Part shown: positions 51,791 through 60,166 of the stretch, in pieces
Layout: every line of letters begins with the position of its first letter
Position numbering within the stretch: position 1 is the first letter of the stretch
Translations under genes and position numbers: made by a program
NCBI GenBank assembly: GCA_017643685.1
Contig: JAEPMY010000006.1
Location: 1 to 64,000, forward strand
DNA: 64,000 nucleotides
Direction of reading: 5' to 3'
DNA from: Sneathiella sp.
GTDB taxonomy: Bacteria > Pseudomonadota > Alphaproteobacteria > Sneathiellales > Sneathiellaceae
Notes under the pieces: model-generated
The model's database searches: none
The model's input: only the letters and a program-made list of their open reading frames with translations
Told to the model about the DNA's origin: nothing

Positions 51791-51865
51791 GCACCCGAGG
51801 TGTGCGGGGGCGCTCACCTCGGGTGCAAAAATGCGGTTCTCTCGATCGGGAGAGAAAGAACCGCA
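51791..51865. other. Two tandem hairpins between convergent genes
   Basis: A 12-bp perfect repeat GCACCCGAGGTG/CACCTCGGGTGC (51791-51826) is followed by a 9-bp repeat TGCGGTTCT/AGAACCGCA (51832-51865) with smaller pairing inside. Neither is followed by a strong T-run on either strand. They lie between the YHS gene (+) and DUF934 (-), so transcription termination is the likely role. Confidence 0.7.
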
Positions 51866-51878
51866 CTTCTAGAGACGG

Positions 51879-52367
51879 TTAGCGTCGCCAAATAGGCGCA
51901 TCAACATCTGCAGCGCCTTGATAGGTGACACTCATTTCATCAAATGCTTTCAGAACAGAATTGAGGTCCTGATCGTCGCGAAGTTCAAATGCATTGAAGC
52001 CGCACCGTTGCATATAGAAGACCTGATCTTGCAGGACATCGCCGACAGCTCGGATCTCACCTTTATATTTCAGCCGCTCCCGAAGGAGGCGGGCCTGAGT
52101 AAAGGCGCGTCCATCGACCATTTTGGGAAATTGCAAGACCACGAGGTCAAGGCGATCAAGGTCGTCGATGATTTCAGAGACATCGTCTGTGTTTTCTAAA
52201 ATCACACCAAGACGGCTATTGCGGGTCAGGAGTTCATCCCGGCGTTCTTTCCACGCCTCCAACGGTACATAAATGTCTCCAGACGGAAGTGTGTCAGAAT
52301 CTTCAAGTCCTGTATAAGGCATCCAGTTATCTTCGGATGGTTTGCGGTCCTTAATATACTTACCCAT
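51879..52367 (-). CDS. DUF934 family protein of the sulfite reductase cluster
   Basis: A 162-residue soluble protein of the DUF934 family. RLDLVVLQFPKMVDGRAFTQARLLRERL near residue 93 (key part VDGRAFTQARLLRERL) and the QVFYMQRCGFNAFEL segment near residue 120 are the conserved blocks. It is always found with the sulfite/nitrite reductase-type CysI in alphaproteobacteria and may help electron delivery or assembly, but no activity is proven. Its start overlaps the cysI stop by eight bases, so it is translated with it. Confidence 0.88.
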   Translation of the reverse strand: MGKYIKDRKPSEDNWMPYTGLEDSDTLPSGDIYVPLEAWKERRDELLTRNSRLGVILENTDDVSEIIDDLDRLDLVVLQFPKMVDGRAFTQARLLRERLKYKGEIRAVGDVLQDQVFYMQRCGFNAFELRDDQDLNSVLKAFDEMSVTYQGAADVDAPIWRR

Positions 52368-54012
52368 AAAGCCGCTCCTTAAACGGGGATTGTCCGATGC
52401 GACGATAAGTGGTTAGAAAATCTTCTTCCGAGTCCTCTCGGTTCTCAAGATAAACCTCTAATACCTCTCCAATAGCATCAACGATTTCATCAGCTGTGAA
52501 AGCTGGGCCCAGAATTTTACCAATTGCGGCATCTTCACGGGCGCTGCCGCCAAGAGTTAGCTGATAAACTTCCACGCCTTTTTTATTTACACCTAAGATA
52601 CCGATATTGGCGACATGGTGATGACCACAGGCATTGATACAGCCAGAGATGTTTAGGCTAATATCACCAAGATCATTTACATAATCATAGCTTTCAAATC
52701 GGTCGGTTAGGGCCTGTGCAATTGGGATCGAACGTGCGGTTGCAAGTGCGCAATAATCCATACCCGGACACGAAATGATATCGGTCAGGTGGTTATAATT
52801 CGGCGTTGCCAACCCAAGCTTTGTGAGTTCTTCCCAAAGTTCAAAAAGGTCGGTCAGCTTAACATCCGACAGAACCAAGTTTTGTCGGTGAGTAGATCGG
52901 ATTTGTCCGAGGCTATAACGATCTGCCAGGTCGGCGATTGCATCCATTTGATCTGCGGTTACATCTCCCGGTGGCTGGTCCGGTGATTTCAGCGACAGGT
53001 ATGCAATTCGATACCCAGGCTTTTTGTGCAGTTCCAGATTGTTGTCTACCCATTTCGCAAACTCAGGGTTTGTGATCAGGTGATTGTCAAAATCGGCGTC
53101 ATTGTCTGGCAAGATCTCGTAATCAGGATCTTTGAAGTGAGCGCTAATAGCTTCGATGTCTTCATCCCGCAGACGAAGTTTGCTGGCTTTTACATTTTCC
53201 CACTCGGCTTCAACCTGTTTGCGGAACTCATCTTCACCAGTTTCATGAACCAGAATTTTAATCCGGGCTTTATATAGATTATCCCGGCGGCCGAACTGGT
53301 TATACACGCGCAAAATTGCTTCCAGATAAGTCAGAATATCGTGGACAGGCAGGAATTCCCGGATCAGTTTACCGATCATCGGGGTCCGCCCAAGGCCACC
53401 GCCCACATAAACTTCAAGACCAAGCTCGTCGCTCTCATTTTTCACTAGGCGTAGTCCGATATCATGAACAGCAACAGCTGCGCGGTCATGAATTGCACCG
53501 CTCACCGCGATTTTAAATTTACGTGGCAGGAAGTTGAACTCTGGATGGAATGTAGACCACTGACGGATCAATTCGCAATAAGGGCGCGGGTCCGCAACCT
53601 CATCCCGAGCAACGCCAGCCAGCGGGTCAGAGGTTGTGTTGCGGATACAGTTACCACTTGTCTGGATGGCATGCATTTCGACAGCTGCCAACGCGTCCAG
53701 AATTTCAGGAACCTCTTCCAGTTTGGGCCAGTTATATTGAATATTTTGGCGAGTACTGAAATGACCATATCCCCGATCATAACGGCGGGCGATATGCGCA
53801 AGAGTGCGCATCTGCTCTGATGAGAGCAGGCCATACGGCACAGCAACTCGCAGCATGTATGCATGAAGCTGAAGATATAGCCCATTTCTCAGGCGTTGTT
53901 GTTTGAATTCGTCCTCAGACAACTCTCCTTTTAGCCGGCGGCTGACCTGATCTCGAAATTGTGTGACCCGCTCTAACAGAAGCTGGTGGTCCGCTTGTGA
54001 ATACTGATACAT
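52360..54012 (-). CDS. cysI: Sulfite reductase hemoprotein-type enzyme (nitrite/sulfite reductase family)
   Basis: A 550-residue siroheme/[4Fe-4S] reductase that takes six electrons to turn sulfite into sulfide. The cluster ligands are Cys415 and Cys421 (SCPGMDYC) and Cys458 and Cys462 (SGCINACG), the CX5C...CX3C pattern; the second block also binds siroheme. Two N-terminal ferredoxin-like halves precede (GYGHFSTRQNIQYNW near 81 and the IRSTHRQNL segment near residue 371). Neighbouring cysH and DUF934/DUF2849 point to assimilatory sulfite rather than nitrite reduction. No flavoprotein CysJ is present, so ferredoxin or an NAD(P)H partner is expected. Confidence 0.92.
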   Translation of the reverse strand: MYQYSQADHQLLLERVTQFRDQVSRRLKGELSEDEFKQQRLRNGLYLQLHAYMLRVAVPYGLLSSEQMRTLAHIARRYDRGYGHFSTRQNIQYNWPKLEEVPEILDALAAVEMHAIQTSGNCIRNTTSDPLAGVARDEVADPRPYCELIRQWSTFHPEFNFLPRKFKIAVSGAIHDRAAVAVHDIGLRLVKNESDELGLEVYVGGGLGRTPMIGKLIREFLPVHDILTYLEAILRVYNQFGRRDNLYKARIKILVHETGEDEFRKQVEAEWENVKASKLRLRDEDIEAISAHFKDPDYEILPDNDADFDNHLITNPEFAKWVDNNLELHKKPGYRIAYLSLKSPDQPPGDVTADQMDAIADLADRYSLGQIRSTHRQNLVLSDVKLTDLFELWEELTKLGLATPNYNHLTDIISCPGMDYCALATARSIPIAQALTDRFESYDYVNDLGDISLNISGCINACGHHHVANIGILGVNKKGVEVYQLTLGGSAREDAAIGKILGPAFTADEIVDAIGEVLEVYLENREDSEEDFLTTYRRIGQSPFKERLYG

Positions 54013-54033
54013 TTTCTAGCTCTTTAAATTGGA

Positions 54034-54354
54034 TCAGGCAGCTACGCGGGCATTTGCAGTTGTATTTTTAGCCGCAGGAAGGGCAACGGTTGGTCCGCCT
54101 GCCCGAATGCGTTCCCGGTTTTCTGTTGGGACCAAACGATCGCCGTCACGTGTTACTTCAACAGAGTATACCCCAACTACAATGTTTTCTTGCTCAGACC
54201 GCTCAGCTTCAGTTGAGAGAATGCTGTCATCAACTGTCTCAGTACTTGTTGCCCGGTTTACATCCGTGGTCCATGACGTTTCACCATCACGGATCGACAG
54301 GTAAGCGACTAAGCCTTCTTTGAGAAGGGATGCTGTATAAACTGTGTATGCCAT
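54034..54354 (-). CDS. DUF2849 family protein of the sulfite reductase cluster
   Basis: A 106-residue protein of the DUF2849 family: VYTASLLKEGLVAYLSI at the N-terminus, TDVNRATSTETV near residue 30 and VGVYSVEVT in the middle. It is a small alphaproteobacterial family found just before cysI, and its function is unknown. It is the first gene of the DUF2849-cysI-DUF934 operon, 21 bp before cysI. An imperfect palindrome lies upstream in the 107-bp gap to cysH. Confidence 0.85.
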   Translation of the reverse strand: MAYTVYTASLLKEGLVAYLSIRDGETSWTTDVNRATSTETVDDSILSTEAERSEQENIVVGVYSVEVTRDGDRLVPTENRERIRAGGPTVALPAAKNTTANARVAA

Positions 54355-54381
54355 TTATCATCTCCGCCCTTGAGGGTCGAT

Positions 54382-54421
54382 TTGCGTTGTTGAATTATAA
54401 GAAATAATTTTAATAACGCAA
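54382..54421. promoter_or_regulatory. AT-rich inverted repeat upstream of the cysI operon
   Basis: TTGCGTT (54382-54388) and AACGCAA (54415-54421) are perfect arms, with an inner ATTAT/ATAAT pair. It is 28 bp before the DUF2849 start and can be an operator for a sulfur-responsive regulator. Confidence 0.45.
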
Positions 54422-54461
54422 TATATATGTAAATATAATTTAAATCACAAAATTATAGTGT

Positions 54462-55211
54462 TTAATTGATCGCTGAAACGGATGCAGGACGTGACATATG
54501 AATTCCGCATTCGGTTTTCTTTTGTCCTGACCAGCGACCAGAGCGGGCGTCGCCGCCGTCCGATACGCGTTCAGTACAAGGCATGCATCCGATGGAAAGA
54601 AAGCCATCCGCTACCAAAGGATGGGGCGGCAGGTTTTTTTCGAGAAAAGCAGATTTGATATCTGCTTCTGTCCAATGGGCAAGTGGATTGATTTTGATAA
54701 AGCCGTCTGCAGCCTCAATCACTTCGACGGATGATCGACTGGAGGATTGAAAACGTTTGCGTCCGGTGATCCATCCTTTGAATCCAGATTTCTCTAGTGT
54801 TTGAAGTGACTTATCGAGGGGGAGAACTTTGCGAATGTGACAGCATTTATCAGGCTCTGTGGTGAAAAGCATATCATCAGGGTCTAGATTTTCGAGATCA
54901 GCGCTTTCAGGGCGAATGATGCGGACATCTTCCAAGCCTAGAAGTTCTGTAATCTGGCGTTGATATCGTAGTGTCTCTCCAAACAGGCGGCGGGTATCCA
55001 GAAAGATAACTGGAATGCTTGGGTCTGCTTTTGCAACTAAATCCAGCAACACCACTGATTCCGCGCCGAAGGAGGATGTGATCATAATCTGGCCTCGCAT
55101 CTCACGTTTGGCAAGGGCGCTTAAAAGCTCCCCTCCATCAAGGTGGCCATATTTACCGCGTAGCTGAGCTGCTACGGTTTCCAGATCTTGATTTAGGTCG
55201 ATTTGTGACAT
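54462..55211 (-). CDS. cysH: Adenylyl-sulfate (APS) reductase, Fe-S type
   Basis: A 249-residue reductase giving sulfite from activated sulfate with thioredoxin as electron donor. Cys123-Cys124 (DKCCHIRK) and Cys209/Cys212 (GCMPC) bind a [4Fe-4S] cluster and mark the APS type rather than the PAPS type; ECGIH at Cys235 is the catalytic thiol. SSFGAES near residue 46 and LDTRRLFGET near residue 71 bind the nucleotide. It lies upstream of DUF2849-cysI-DUF934 on the same strand, 107 bp away. The gap is AT-rich with its own inverted repeat, so cysH may be a separate unit. Confidence 0.92.
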   Translation of the reverse strand: MSQIDLNQDLETVAAQLRGKYGHLDGGELLSALAKREMRGQIMITSSFGAESVVLLDLVAKADPSIPVIFLDTRRLFGETLRYQRQITELLGLEDVRIIRPESADLENLDPDDMLFTTEPDKCCHIRKVLPLDKSLQTLEKSGFKGWITGRKRFQSSSRSSVEVIEAADGFIKINPLAHWTEADIKSAFLEKNLPPHPLVADGFLSIGCMPCTERVSDGGDARSGRWSGQKKTECGIHMSRPASVSAIN

Positions 55212-55283
55212 TCGGTTATTCCACTTTACTTCGATAATGAAAACATAGTGTGAAAATATTGAATCGCAACCAAATTATGTAAA

Positions 55284-55318
55284 ATATATAATACACATAT
55301 AAATACTGTATTATATAT
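55284..55318. promoter_or_regulatory. Perfect 12-bp inverted repeat upstream of cysH
   Basis: ATATATAATACA (55284-55295) and TGTATTATATAT (55307-55318) are exact reverse complements with 11 bases between. They sit in the 152-bp gap between cysH (-) and a secreted protein gene (+). Confidence 0.45.
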
Positions 55319-55363
55319 GAATTTGAGTTCTGGTATGATGGAGGTGATTAATAGGGGGAGGGG

Positions 55364-56038
55364 ATGATCAGAAAAAGCGCAGTTTTACTTGCTTTTCTTT
55401 TATCTGTCAGTGCAGCTCAAGCAAGTGACAAACTTTTAGAGCGGTATGAATTTCTGCATTGGTTTAATAAACCGCCATTAGTCCAAAGTGTGATATGCGA
55501 TACAGGGCGACCGGTCGGTCTTGCTCCTAGTAGATATGATCATGTGCTGGTTAAGGAATGTGATTCCTCAGGGGGCTGGTTACTCACTAAGTGGATATCA
55601 GATGGGAATGCTGTATTTAATGGTGTAGGTGTGATCTCAAAGGCATGGTTGACTGAGTTTCGTGATGCAGAAGAGCAGGCCCGGTTATCCGGAAATGGGG
55701 GGTGGCGGGATTTTAAAATCCAAAAGGCAGAATTCCCAGAAACGATTTCGGTTAAATCAGATTTTCAAATTGTACAAGGCACAGTGTATGCGATGAAAAA
55801 GCATAAAGGTGTCTTCTATTTGAATTTTGGATCAAACTGGCAAGAAGACTTTACAGCCGTAATTCCGTCCCATTTAAAAGCCAGATTTAAGAACGAAAGC
55901 TGGAATTTTGATGATTTGGTGAATATGTCTATTCGTGTGCGCGGTACTGTTCGGCAATATAACGGCCCCTTTATGGAAATTGAGTGGCCAGCACAAATAG
56001 AAGTTTTGCCAAATCTAAATGACGGGGCGAAGGAATGA
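55364..56038 (+). CDS. Secreted protein with OB-fold (nuclease-like) C-terminus
   Basis: A 224-residue exported protein: signal peptide ending near AQA-SD (residue 21), then a region with three cysteines (VICDTG, KECDSS). The segment IVQGTVYAMKKHKGVFYLNFGSNWQEDFTAVI, of which the key part is GVFYLNFGSNW near residue 148, resembles the OB-fold portion of thermonuclease-family proteins without the catalytic residues. No function can be claimed. Its stop overlaps the M48 protease start (ATGA, 56035-56038), so the two are co-translated. Confidence 0.78.
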   Translation: MIRKSAVLLAFLLSVSAAQASDKLLERYEFLHWFNKPPLVQSVICDTGRPVGLAPSRYDHVLVKECDSSGGWLLTKWISDGNAVFNGVGVISKAWLTEFRDAEEQARLSGNGGWRDFKIQKAEFPETISVKSDFQIVQGTVYAMKKHKGVFYLNFGSNWQEDFTAVIPSHLKARFKNESWNFDDLVNMSIRVRGTVRQYNGPFMEIEWPAQIEVLPNLNDGAKE

Positions 56039-57525
56039 AACAGCTGCAACATATTCGATATAAGCTTATCGGCCTGTGTGCCGGTTTGGCGATTACTATG
56101 ACTGCGGTAATGTCACCTTCAATGGCAGCGCCTGAGGCAGAGCGTCATGTGGCGGACATCTTCGATATCTTCGAGCCTTCCAACGAACAGGCTATTGGGG
56201 CCAAGGAGCATGACCGGATTGTTGCGCAATATGGCGGAGAGTATAAGCAAGAGAGGCTGAATGAATATATTCTGGACATTGTGCTTCGGATTGTGTTCGT
56301 TACGGAAAAGAAAAACGATCCTTGGCGCGTAACTGTTTTAAATAGCCCGATTGTTAATGCTTTCGCATTACCGGGAGGTTATGTCTACGTCACACGAGGT
56401 CTCCTAAATCTTGCTAGAAATGAAGCCGAGATAGCTGGTGTTCTCGCTCACGAAGTGGGACATGTGATCGCCCGCCATGGGGTGGAGCGACAGTCTCGGG
56501 CAACTGGTCTTGGGATATTTGGGGCAATAGCAGGTATTCTTACGCAGAATGCTGACGTTTTTAAGCTTGGACAAACTCTTGGTGGGTTGTATCTGGCCGA
56601 TTATTCACGAGACCAAGAATATGAAGCTGATGACCTTGGCGTGAAGTATCTGGGGCTTGCAGGGTATCCGCGTGAGGCAATGGCAGATTTCCTGCAACGC
56701 CTTGAAGATCATGCTGCGTTTGAGCAGAAAAAAGCTGGTAAGGATGGTCAAAGTGGTCAGTTCGATTTCTTTGCCTCTCATCCACAGACCGAAGACCGTA
56801 TCATTCGCGCGCGTGGGCTTGCCGACAAAGCTGATCAGAAAAATCGTGACTATGGTCGAGAAGCTTACTTAAAGCATATTGACGGAACCCGTTATGGGGA
56901 TGATATCCGCGAGGGCGTTATTCGGGGTAGAACCTTTGTTCATCCTGATTTACGACTGACTTTTGATGCGCCAAAGGGATTTCAGCTGATTAATTCCAGC
57001 CGGGCAGTGTATGCGCAGGACCGAAATGGAAATCGGATGACCTTTGATATGGATCCTCGCGGACTTCAAGGGCAAACTATCGAAGGATATGTGCAAAATA
57101 TCTGGACCGCGAAATTTAACGTAAAGAATATCCGATATATGGATGTTGGAGGATCTCCCGCCGCATATGTTCGCTTTAATTTGAAGCAGAATAATCAGGT
57201 GCGCATTCTAACGGCAGTGGCAATTGATCGAGGAGACGGGAACATTGCGCGTTTCCTCTACACGTCTAAACGCCGAAATTCAGATTTAGAAAACCTGTAT
57301 GTTGAGAGCTTCCAAAGTTTCCGTCCCATTACATACGATGAGGCGGCAGAGATTAAGCAGCTGGTGGTTGACGTGCAGACTGTAGGTTGGGGAGACGACC
57401 TCGATGATCTTGTTGATAAGATGCCAGAAGGGCAGTATCGCCGCGATCTGTTCTTGCTCCTTAATCCGGAATTCAAGGACCGTGAGCCTGAGCGCGGCGA
57501 CCGTTACAAGATTATTAGCGGGTGA
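56035..57525 (+). CDS. Periplasmic M48-family metalloprotease
   Basis: A 496-residue exported zinc protease of the BepA/M48 type. The signal segment is near residues 12-32. HEVGH (near residue 137, in VLAHEVGHVIARHG) is the zinc site, with EYEADDLG near residue 195 supplying the third ligand. The C-terminal 230 residues are not repeat-like TPR but a beta-rich domain with RGDRYKIISG at the end. Family members maintain outer-membrane assembly by degrading misfolded proteins. It is coupled to the OB-fold protein upstream by an ATGA overlap. Confidence 0.9.
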   Translation: MKQLQHIRYKLIGLCAGLAITMTAVMSPSMAAPEAERHVADIFDIFEPSNEQAIGAKEHDRIVAQYGGEYKQERLNEYILDIVLRIVFVTEKKNDPWRVTVLNSPIVNAFALPGGYVYVTRGLLNLARNEAEIAGVLAHEVGHVIARHGVERQSRATGLGIFGAIAGILTQNADVFKLGQTLGGLYLADYSRDQEYEADDLGVKYLGLAGYPREAMADFLQRLEDHAAFEQKKAGKDGQSGQFDFFASHPQTEDRIIRARGLADKADQKNRDYGREAYLKHIDGTRYGDDIREGVIRGRTFVHPDLRLTFDAPKGFQLINSSRAVYAQDRNGNRMTFDMDPRGLQGQTIEGYVQNIWTAKFNVKNIRYMDVGGSPAAYVRFNLKQNNQVRILTAVAIDRGDGNIARFLYTSKRRNSDLENLYVESFQSFRPITYDEAAEIKQLVVDVQTVGWGDDLDDLVDKMPEGQYRRDLFLLLNPEFKDREPERGDRYKIISG

Positions 57526-57527
57526 CT

Positions 57528-58346
57528 TTAAGCGTCGCTAGAGGTGACAAGATCGTCGATCTCGCCGTCTAGCGTGATGCATGCGGCACTCAAAGGGCCC
57601 TCAAAACCACACCCGCTATCGAGGGAGATGGTATGCCCCGTCTCCACCACGCCGTCATGTTCCCGATCATACCCCCGAATGACCCGTTTGAAACCGGAGT
57701 ACGGGGTTTCGATCTTATCGAAGTAGCCACTGCCCCACCAGAAGGTGTCTGTTTGTTCTGTGACCGGGCGACTTGGGTCGATGCCGGCGTGAACGAATAA
57801 TAGTTCTCCGTCCATGCTATATGCGGCTCGGCGAAGAGAGATCAGGATATCGTTGTGACCGGGGTGGCTTTGAATGGTATCGCGCAGTCGTCCTGTCCAT
57901 CGGGTGGTTGCAAGGATACCCTCTCTCAGGTAACCACGGGCTTCTTGTTCACTTTGCCCATATGCTTCTAGTGTTGCCCCAATTCCATGCTCAACCATCC
58001 AGTCGAAAACACCTTTGGGGTCACTGGCAAGTTGGATCTGCAGTAGCTTACGAAGCATCTCTTCCTGAGCGCCACGCAGATAAATGATATCTGATGGCTC
58101 CATCCCAGGTAGGCAAAGGCGATCAATACGGAATTGCAATAGCTCATCCATGACGCCTTTGATGTCACTGCCGTGCCCAAGATAATTGCCGAGGTAAACC
58201 AGACGATCCCCATGTTGCCATCGGTCGCTGATTTTCTGGTGGACTTCACGAAGTGGCTTAAGCTCTCCGTGAATGCAGGATACAGCCCACACGCGCCCGG
58301 CGTAGGACAAGCATCCGAATTTTTCGCTGTGTGGGTTATGTTTCAT
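57528..58346 (-). CDS. Phosphoesterase-fold protein with altered metal motifs (predicted pseudo-phosphatase)
   Basis: Resembles the calcineurin-like phosphoesterase (metallophosphatase) fold, but the usual metal-ligand motifs are changed. The expected GDxHG reads VSCIHGE (Cys24 in place of Asp), GDxxDRG reads GNYLGHGSD (Asn54) and GNHE reads GAQEE; HAGID near residue 190 is retained. The protein therefore probably does not use the standard two-metal site. Numbering is for ATG 58346. An ATG at 58415 lies directly on the T-run of the carD terminator, so I prefer the later start, although neither has a good ribosome binding site. The family is otherwise unknown to me. Confidence 0.72.
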   Translation of the reverse strand: MKHNPHSEKFGCLSYAGRVWAVSCIHGELKPLREVHQKISDRWQHGDRLVYLGNYLGHGSDIKGVMDELLQFRIDRLCLPGMEPSDIIYLRGAQEEMLRKLLQIQLASDPKGVFDWMVEHGIGATLEAYGQSEQEARGYLREGILATTRWTGRLRDTIQSHPGHNDILISLRRAAYSMDGELLFVHAGIDPSRPVTEQTDTFWWGSGYFDKIETPYSGFKRVIRGYDREHDGVVETGHTISLDSGCGFEGPLSAACITLDGEIDDLVTSSDA

Positions 58347-58413
58347 GGTTTTACAGAATGAATCGAGTGATTCGTTTTTGCAAGCCCCTGATTCGCAATT
58401 CCACAAAATTTTC

Positions 58414-58446
58414 ATAAAAAAAGCCCGGATTTGAAAATCCAGGCTT
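58414..58446 (-). terminator. Rho-independent terminator after carD
   Basis: Stem AAGCC-GGATT/AATCC-GGCTT (one C-A mismatch, loop TGAA); on the minus strand it ends in seven T. It abuts an alternative start codon of the phosphoesterase-fold gene. Confidence 0.85.
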
Positions 58447-58470
58447 AATTTATCGAATTTTGTAGCGCGC

Positions 58471-58968
58471 TTAGGCGGCTTTCAGAACTTTCTGAAGCTT
58501 CTCAGTCGCGGCGTCGTCTTCAATTTTCTCAACAACAGCCAATTCACGAGAAAGGCGCTCAAGGGCGGCTTCATAAATCTGACGCTCGCTGTATGACTGA
58601 TCTGGTTGATCTTCATTGCGATGCAGGTCACGCACGACCTCTGCGATTTGCACTGGATCACCTGAGTTGATCTTCGCTTCATATTCCTGGGCGCGGCGGC
58701 TCCACATTGTGCGTTTAACACGGGCGCGGCCTTTCAAGGTATCAAGCGCTGTCTTCATAACTTTAGGAGAAGACAATGGACGCATGCCAACTACTTTGGC
58801 TTTTGTGATAGGAACCCGAAGAGTCATCTTTTCATGTGCGAAATCGACAACATAGAGTTTCAGGCTCATCCCTGAGATTTCCTGATCTTCAATGCTGACG
58901 ACCTGGCCTACACCATGAGTTGGGTAGACCACGTGATCCATTGGTGCAAATTCCATTTCTTTTGTCAT
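58471..58968 (-). CDS. carD: CarD-family RNA polymerase-binding regulator
   Basis: A 165-residue CarD protein that binds the RNA polymerase beta subunit and stabilises open complexes, notably at rRNA promoters. The N-terminal RID (residues 5-60) shows DHVVYPTHGVGQVVSIE and RVPITKAKVVGMRPL; the C-terminal domain carries TLKGRARVKRTMWSRRAQEYE and QIAEVVRDL. A longer frame to 59052 exists, but ATG 58968 has an AAGGAAG site and starts the RID. It is monocistronic with a strong terminator, and 281 bp of upstream sequence holds its promoter and the ferredoxin terminator. Confidence 0.93.
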   Translation of the reverse strand: MTKEMEFAPMDHVVYPTHGVGQVVSIEDQEISGMSLKLYVVDFAHEKMTLRVPITKAKVVGMRPLSSPKVMKTALDTLKGRARVKRTMWSRRAQEYEAKINSGDPVQIAEVVRDLHRNEDQPDQSYSERQIYEAALERLSRELAVVEKIEDDAATEKLQKVLKAA

Positions 58969-59206
58969 GTACTTCCTTCTCCACCAGGGGCCGGTCTCAA
59001 AATTGCACAAAAAAATTGCAGCAATCCTAGGGTACGCTGCATTTGAAACCAATCCGGATATGTGATGATTACGCCATCACCCGGTTGTCATGAGATGTCT
59101 CATTAAAGACAACCGATTTTGTGACAATCAGGCAGAATTCGCCCAACTGAAATATCAGTGTAACACAATTTTCGATAAATTGCTAATCCAGAAGCATAAA
59201 TAATAC

Positions 59207-59230
59207 GCGGACCTGATATTACAGGTCCGC
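59207..59230 (-). terminator. Hairpin after fdxA (probable terminator)
   Basis: GCGGACCTG (59207-59215) pairs with CAGGTCCGC (59222-59230), loop ATATTA. The minus-strand tail (GTATTATTTATG) is T-rich but not a clean run, so this is a moderate call. Confidence 0.6.
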
Positions 59231-59249
59231 ATAGCTCGCTTAAAGCGGC

Positions 59250-59585
59250 TTAGGAACCGGCACCTGGGTTCGGGCTTAGTTCCGCCAATTTTCCTTTTTT
59301 ACCGTTCCAGTCTTCTGCATCGGCTGGCGCGTCACCCTTCTGGGTGATGTTTGGCCATTTTTCTGCGTAGTCCCGGTTTAGTTCCAGGAATTCATCTGCG
59401 CCATCCTCTGTGTCTGGCAAAATGGCTTCAGCAGGGCATTCTGGCTCACATACACCACAGTCGATACATTCATCAGGGTGAATTACCAGCATGTTTTCGC
59501 CTTCGTAGAAACAATCTACCGGGCAAACCTCCACGCAGTCCATAAATTTGCATTTGATGCAATTTTCTGTAACGACATAAGTCAT
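59250..59585 (-). CDS. fdxA: Seven-iron ferredoxin (3Fe-4S/4Fe-4S)
   Basis: A 111-residue ferredoxin. The first cysteines ([18 protein letters not shown], residues 9-25) and the second set ([14 protein letters not shown] near residue 40) give the mixed 3Fe-4S/4Fe-4S pattern of FdxA. The C-terminal extension of about 45 residues is typical of alphaproteobacteria. It is an electron carrier; a partner such as the ferredoxin-dependent CysI is possible but not shown. The gene is monocistronic, with TGGAGAAG upstream. Confidence 0.94.
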   Translation of the reverse strand: MTYVVTENCIKCKFMDCVEVCPVDCFYEGENMLVIHPDECIDCGVCEPECPAEAILPDTEDGADEFLELNRDYAEKWPNITQKGDAPADAEDWNGKKGKLAELSPNPGAGS

Positions 59586-59691
59586 TATCTTCTCCAGCTC
59601 ATTGGATGTCAGGTTTTGGCTTTATTAAGGGATTATCGCTATTGCTTTGAGCTGACAACCCCTTTTTGCGAAAATGCCCCCAAAGAACCTC

Positions 59692-60147
59692 TTATTCTGA
59701 AAGTCCAAGTCGTGCCAAAACACGTTTCCGTGCTTTGCCGCTTTCCAAGTCATCTACATAAATCAGCCCACAGATGCGGCGGATCAAATTGGCTTCATAG
59801 TCGCTAAGTTCACCATCTGCATACGTGATTTCCCACAGCATCTCTACGATGTGAACCCGCTCGTCATATGGAACTGTTTCTTTCACTGTCCTAGTGAAAT
59901 ACAGGATCTGATCCGAGTTGGAGTGCGCTTTTTCAGCGGCCTCAACGACATCCTTCACCTCAGCATCACTTGGCTCATAATTGCGTTTTAACACAGAGAT
60001 AATCATCTCTTTTTCGGTTTCGCAATATGTCTCATCGCTCAAGGCCGCTTCGATGAGAAGGGCGGCCGTCGCCGTTGTCTTCTCATCCAGCTGAGGGCTT
60101 GAGCTTTGTTTGTCGTTTGAAAAAATCTTCTTCAACTGAGAAAGCAC
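59692..60147 (-). CDS. TerB-family protein
   Basis: A 151-residue soluble protein: DETYCETEKEMIISVLKRNYEPSD near residue 38 (key part ETEKEMI) and YADGELSDYEANLIRRICGLIYV near residue 107 (key part ADGELSDYEANLI) are TerB-type acidic repeats. It is more like the widespread stand-alone TerB group than the protein at 1822. It lies 19 bp after the secA stop on the same strand and could be in one operon with it. Function is unknown. Confidence 0.87.
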   Translation of the reverse strand: MLSQLKKIFSNDKQSSSPQLDEKTTATAALLIEAALSDETYCETEKEMIISVLKRNYEPSDAEVKDVVEAAEKAHSNSDQILYFTRTVKETVPYDERVHIVEMLWEITYADGELSDYEANLIRRICGLIYVDDLESGKARKRVLARLGLSE

Positions 60148-60166
60148 GCGCTATCTCCTTGGTTCT

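Noticed and set aside
52360-54012. Assimilatory nitrite reductase
   Set aside because: The family covers both substrates, but cysH, DUF934 and DUF2849 neighbours point to sulfite; no nitrate reductase or transporter is near.
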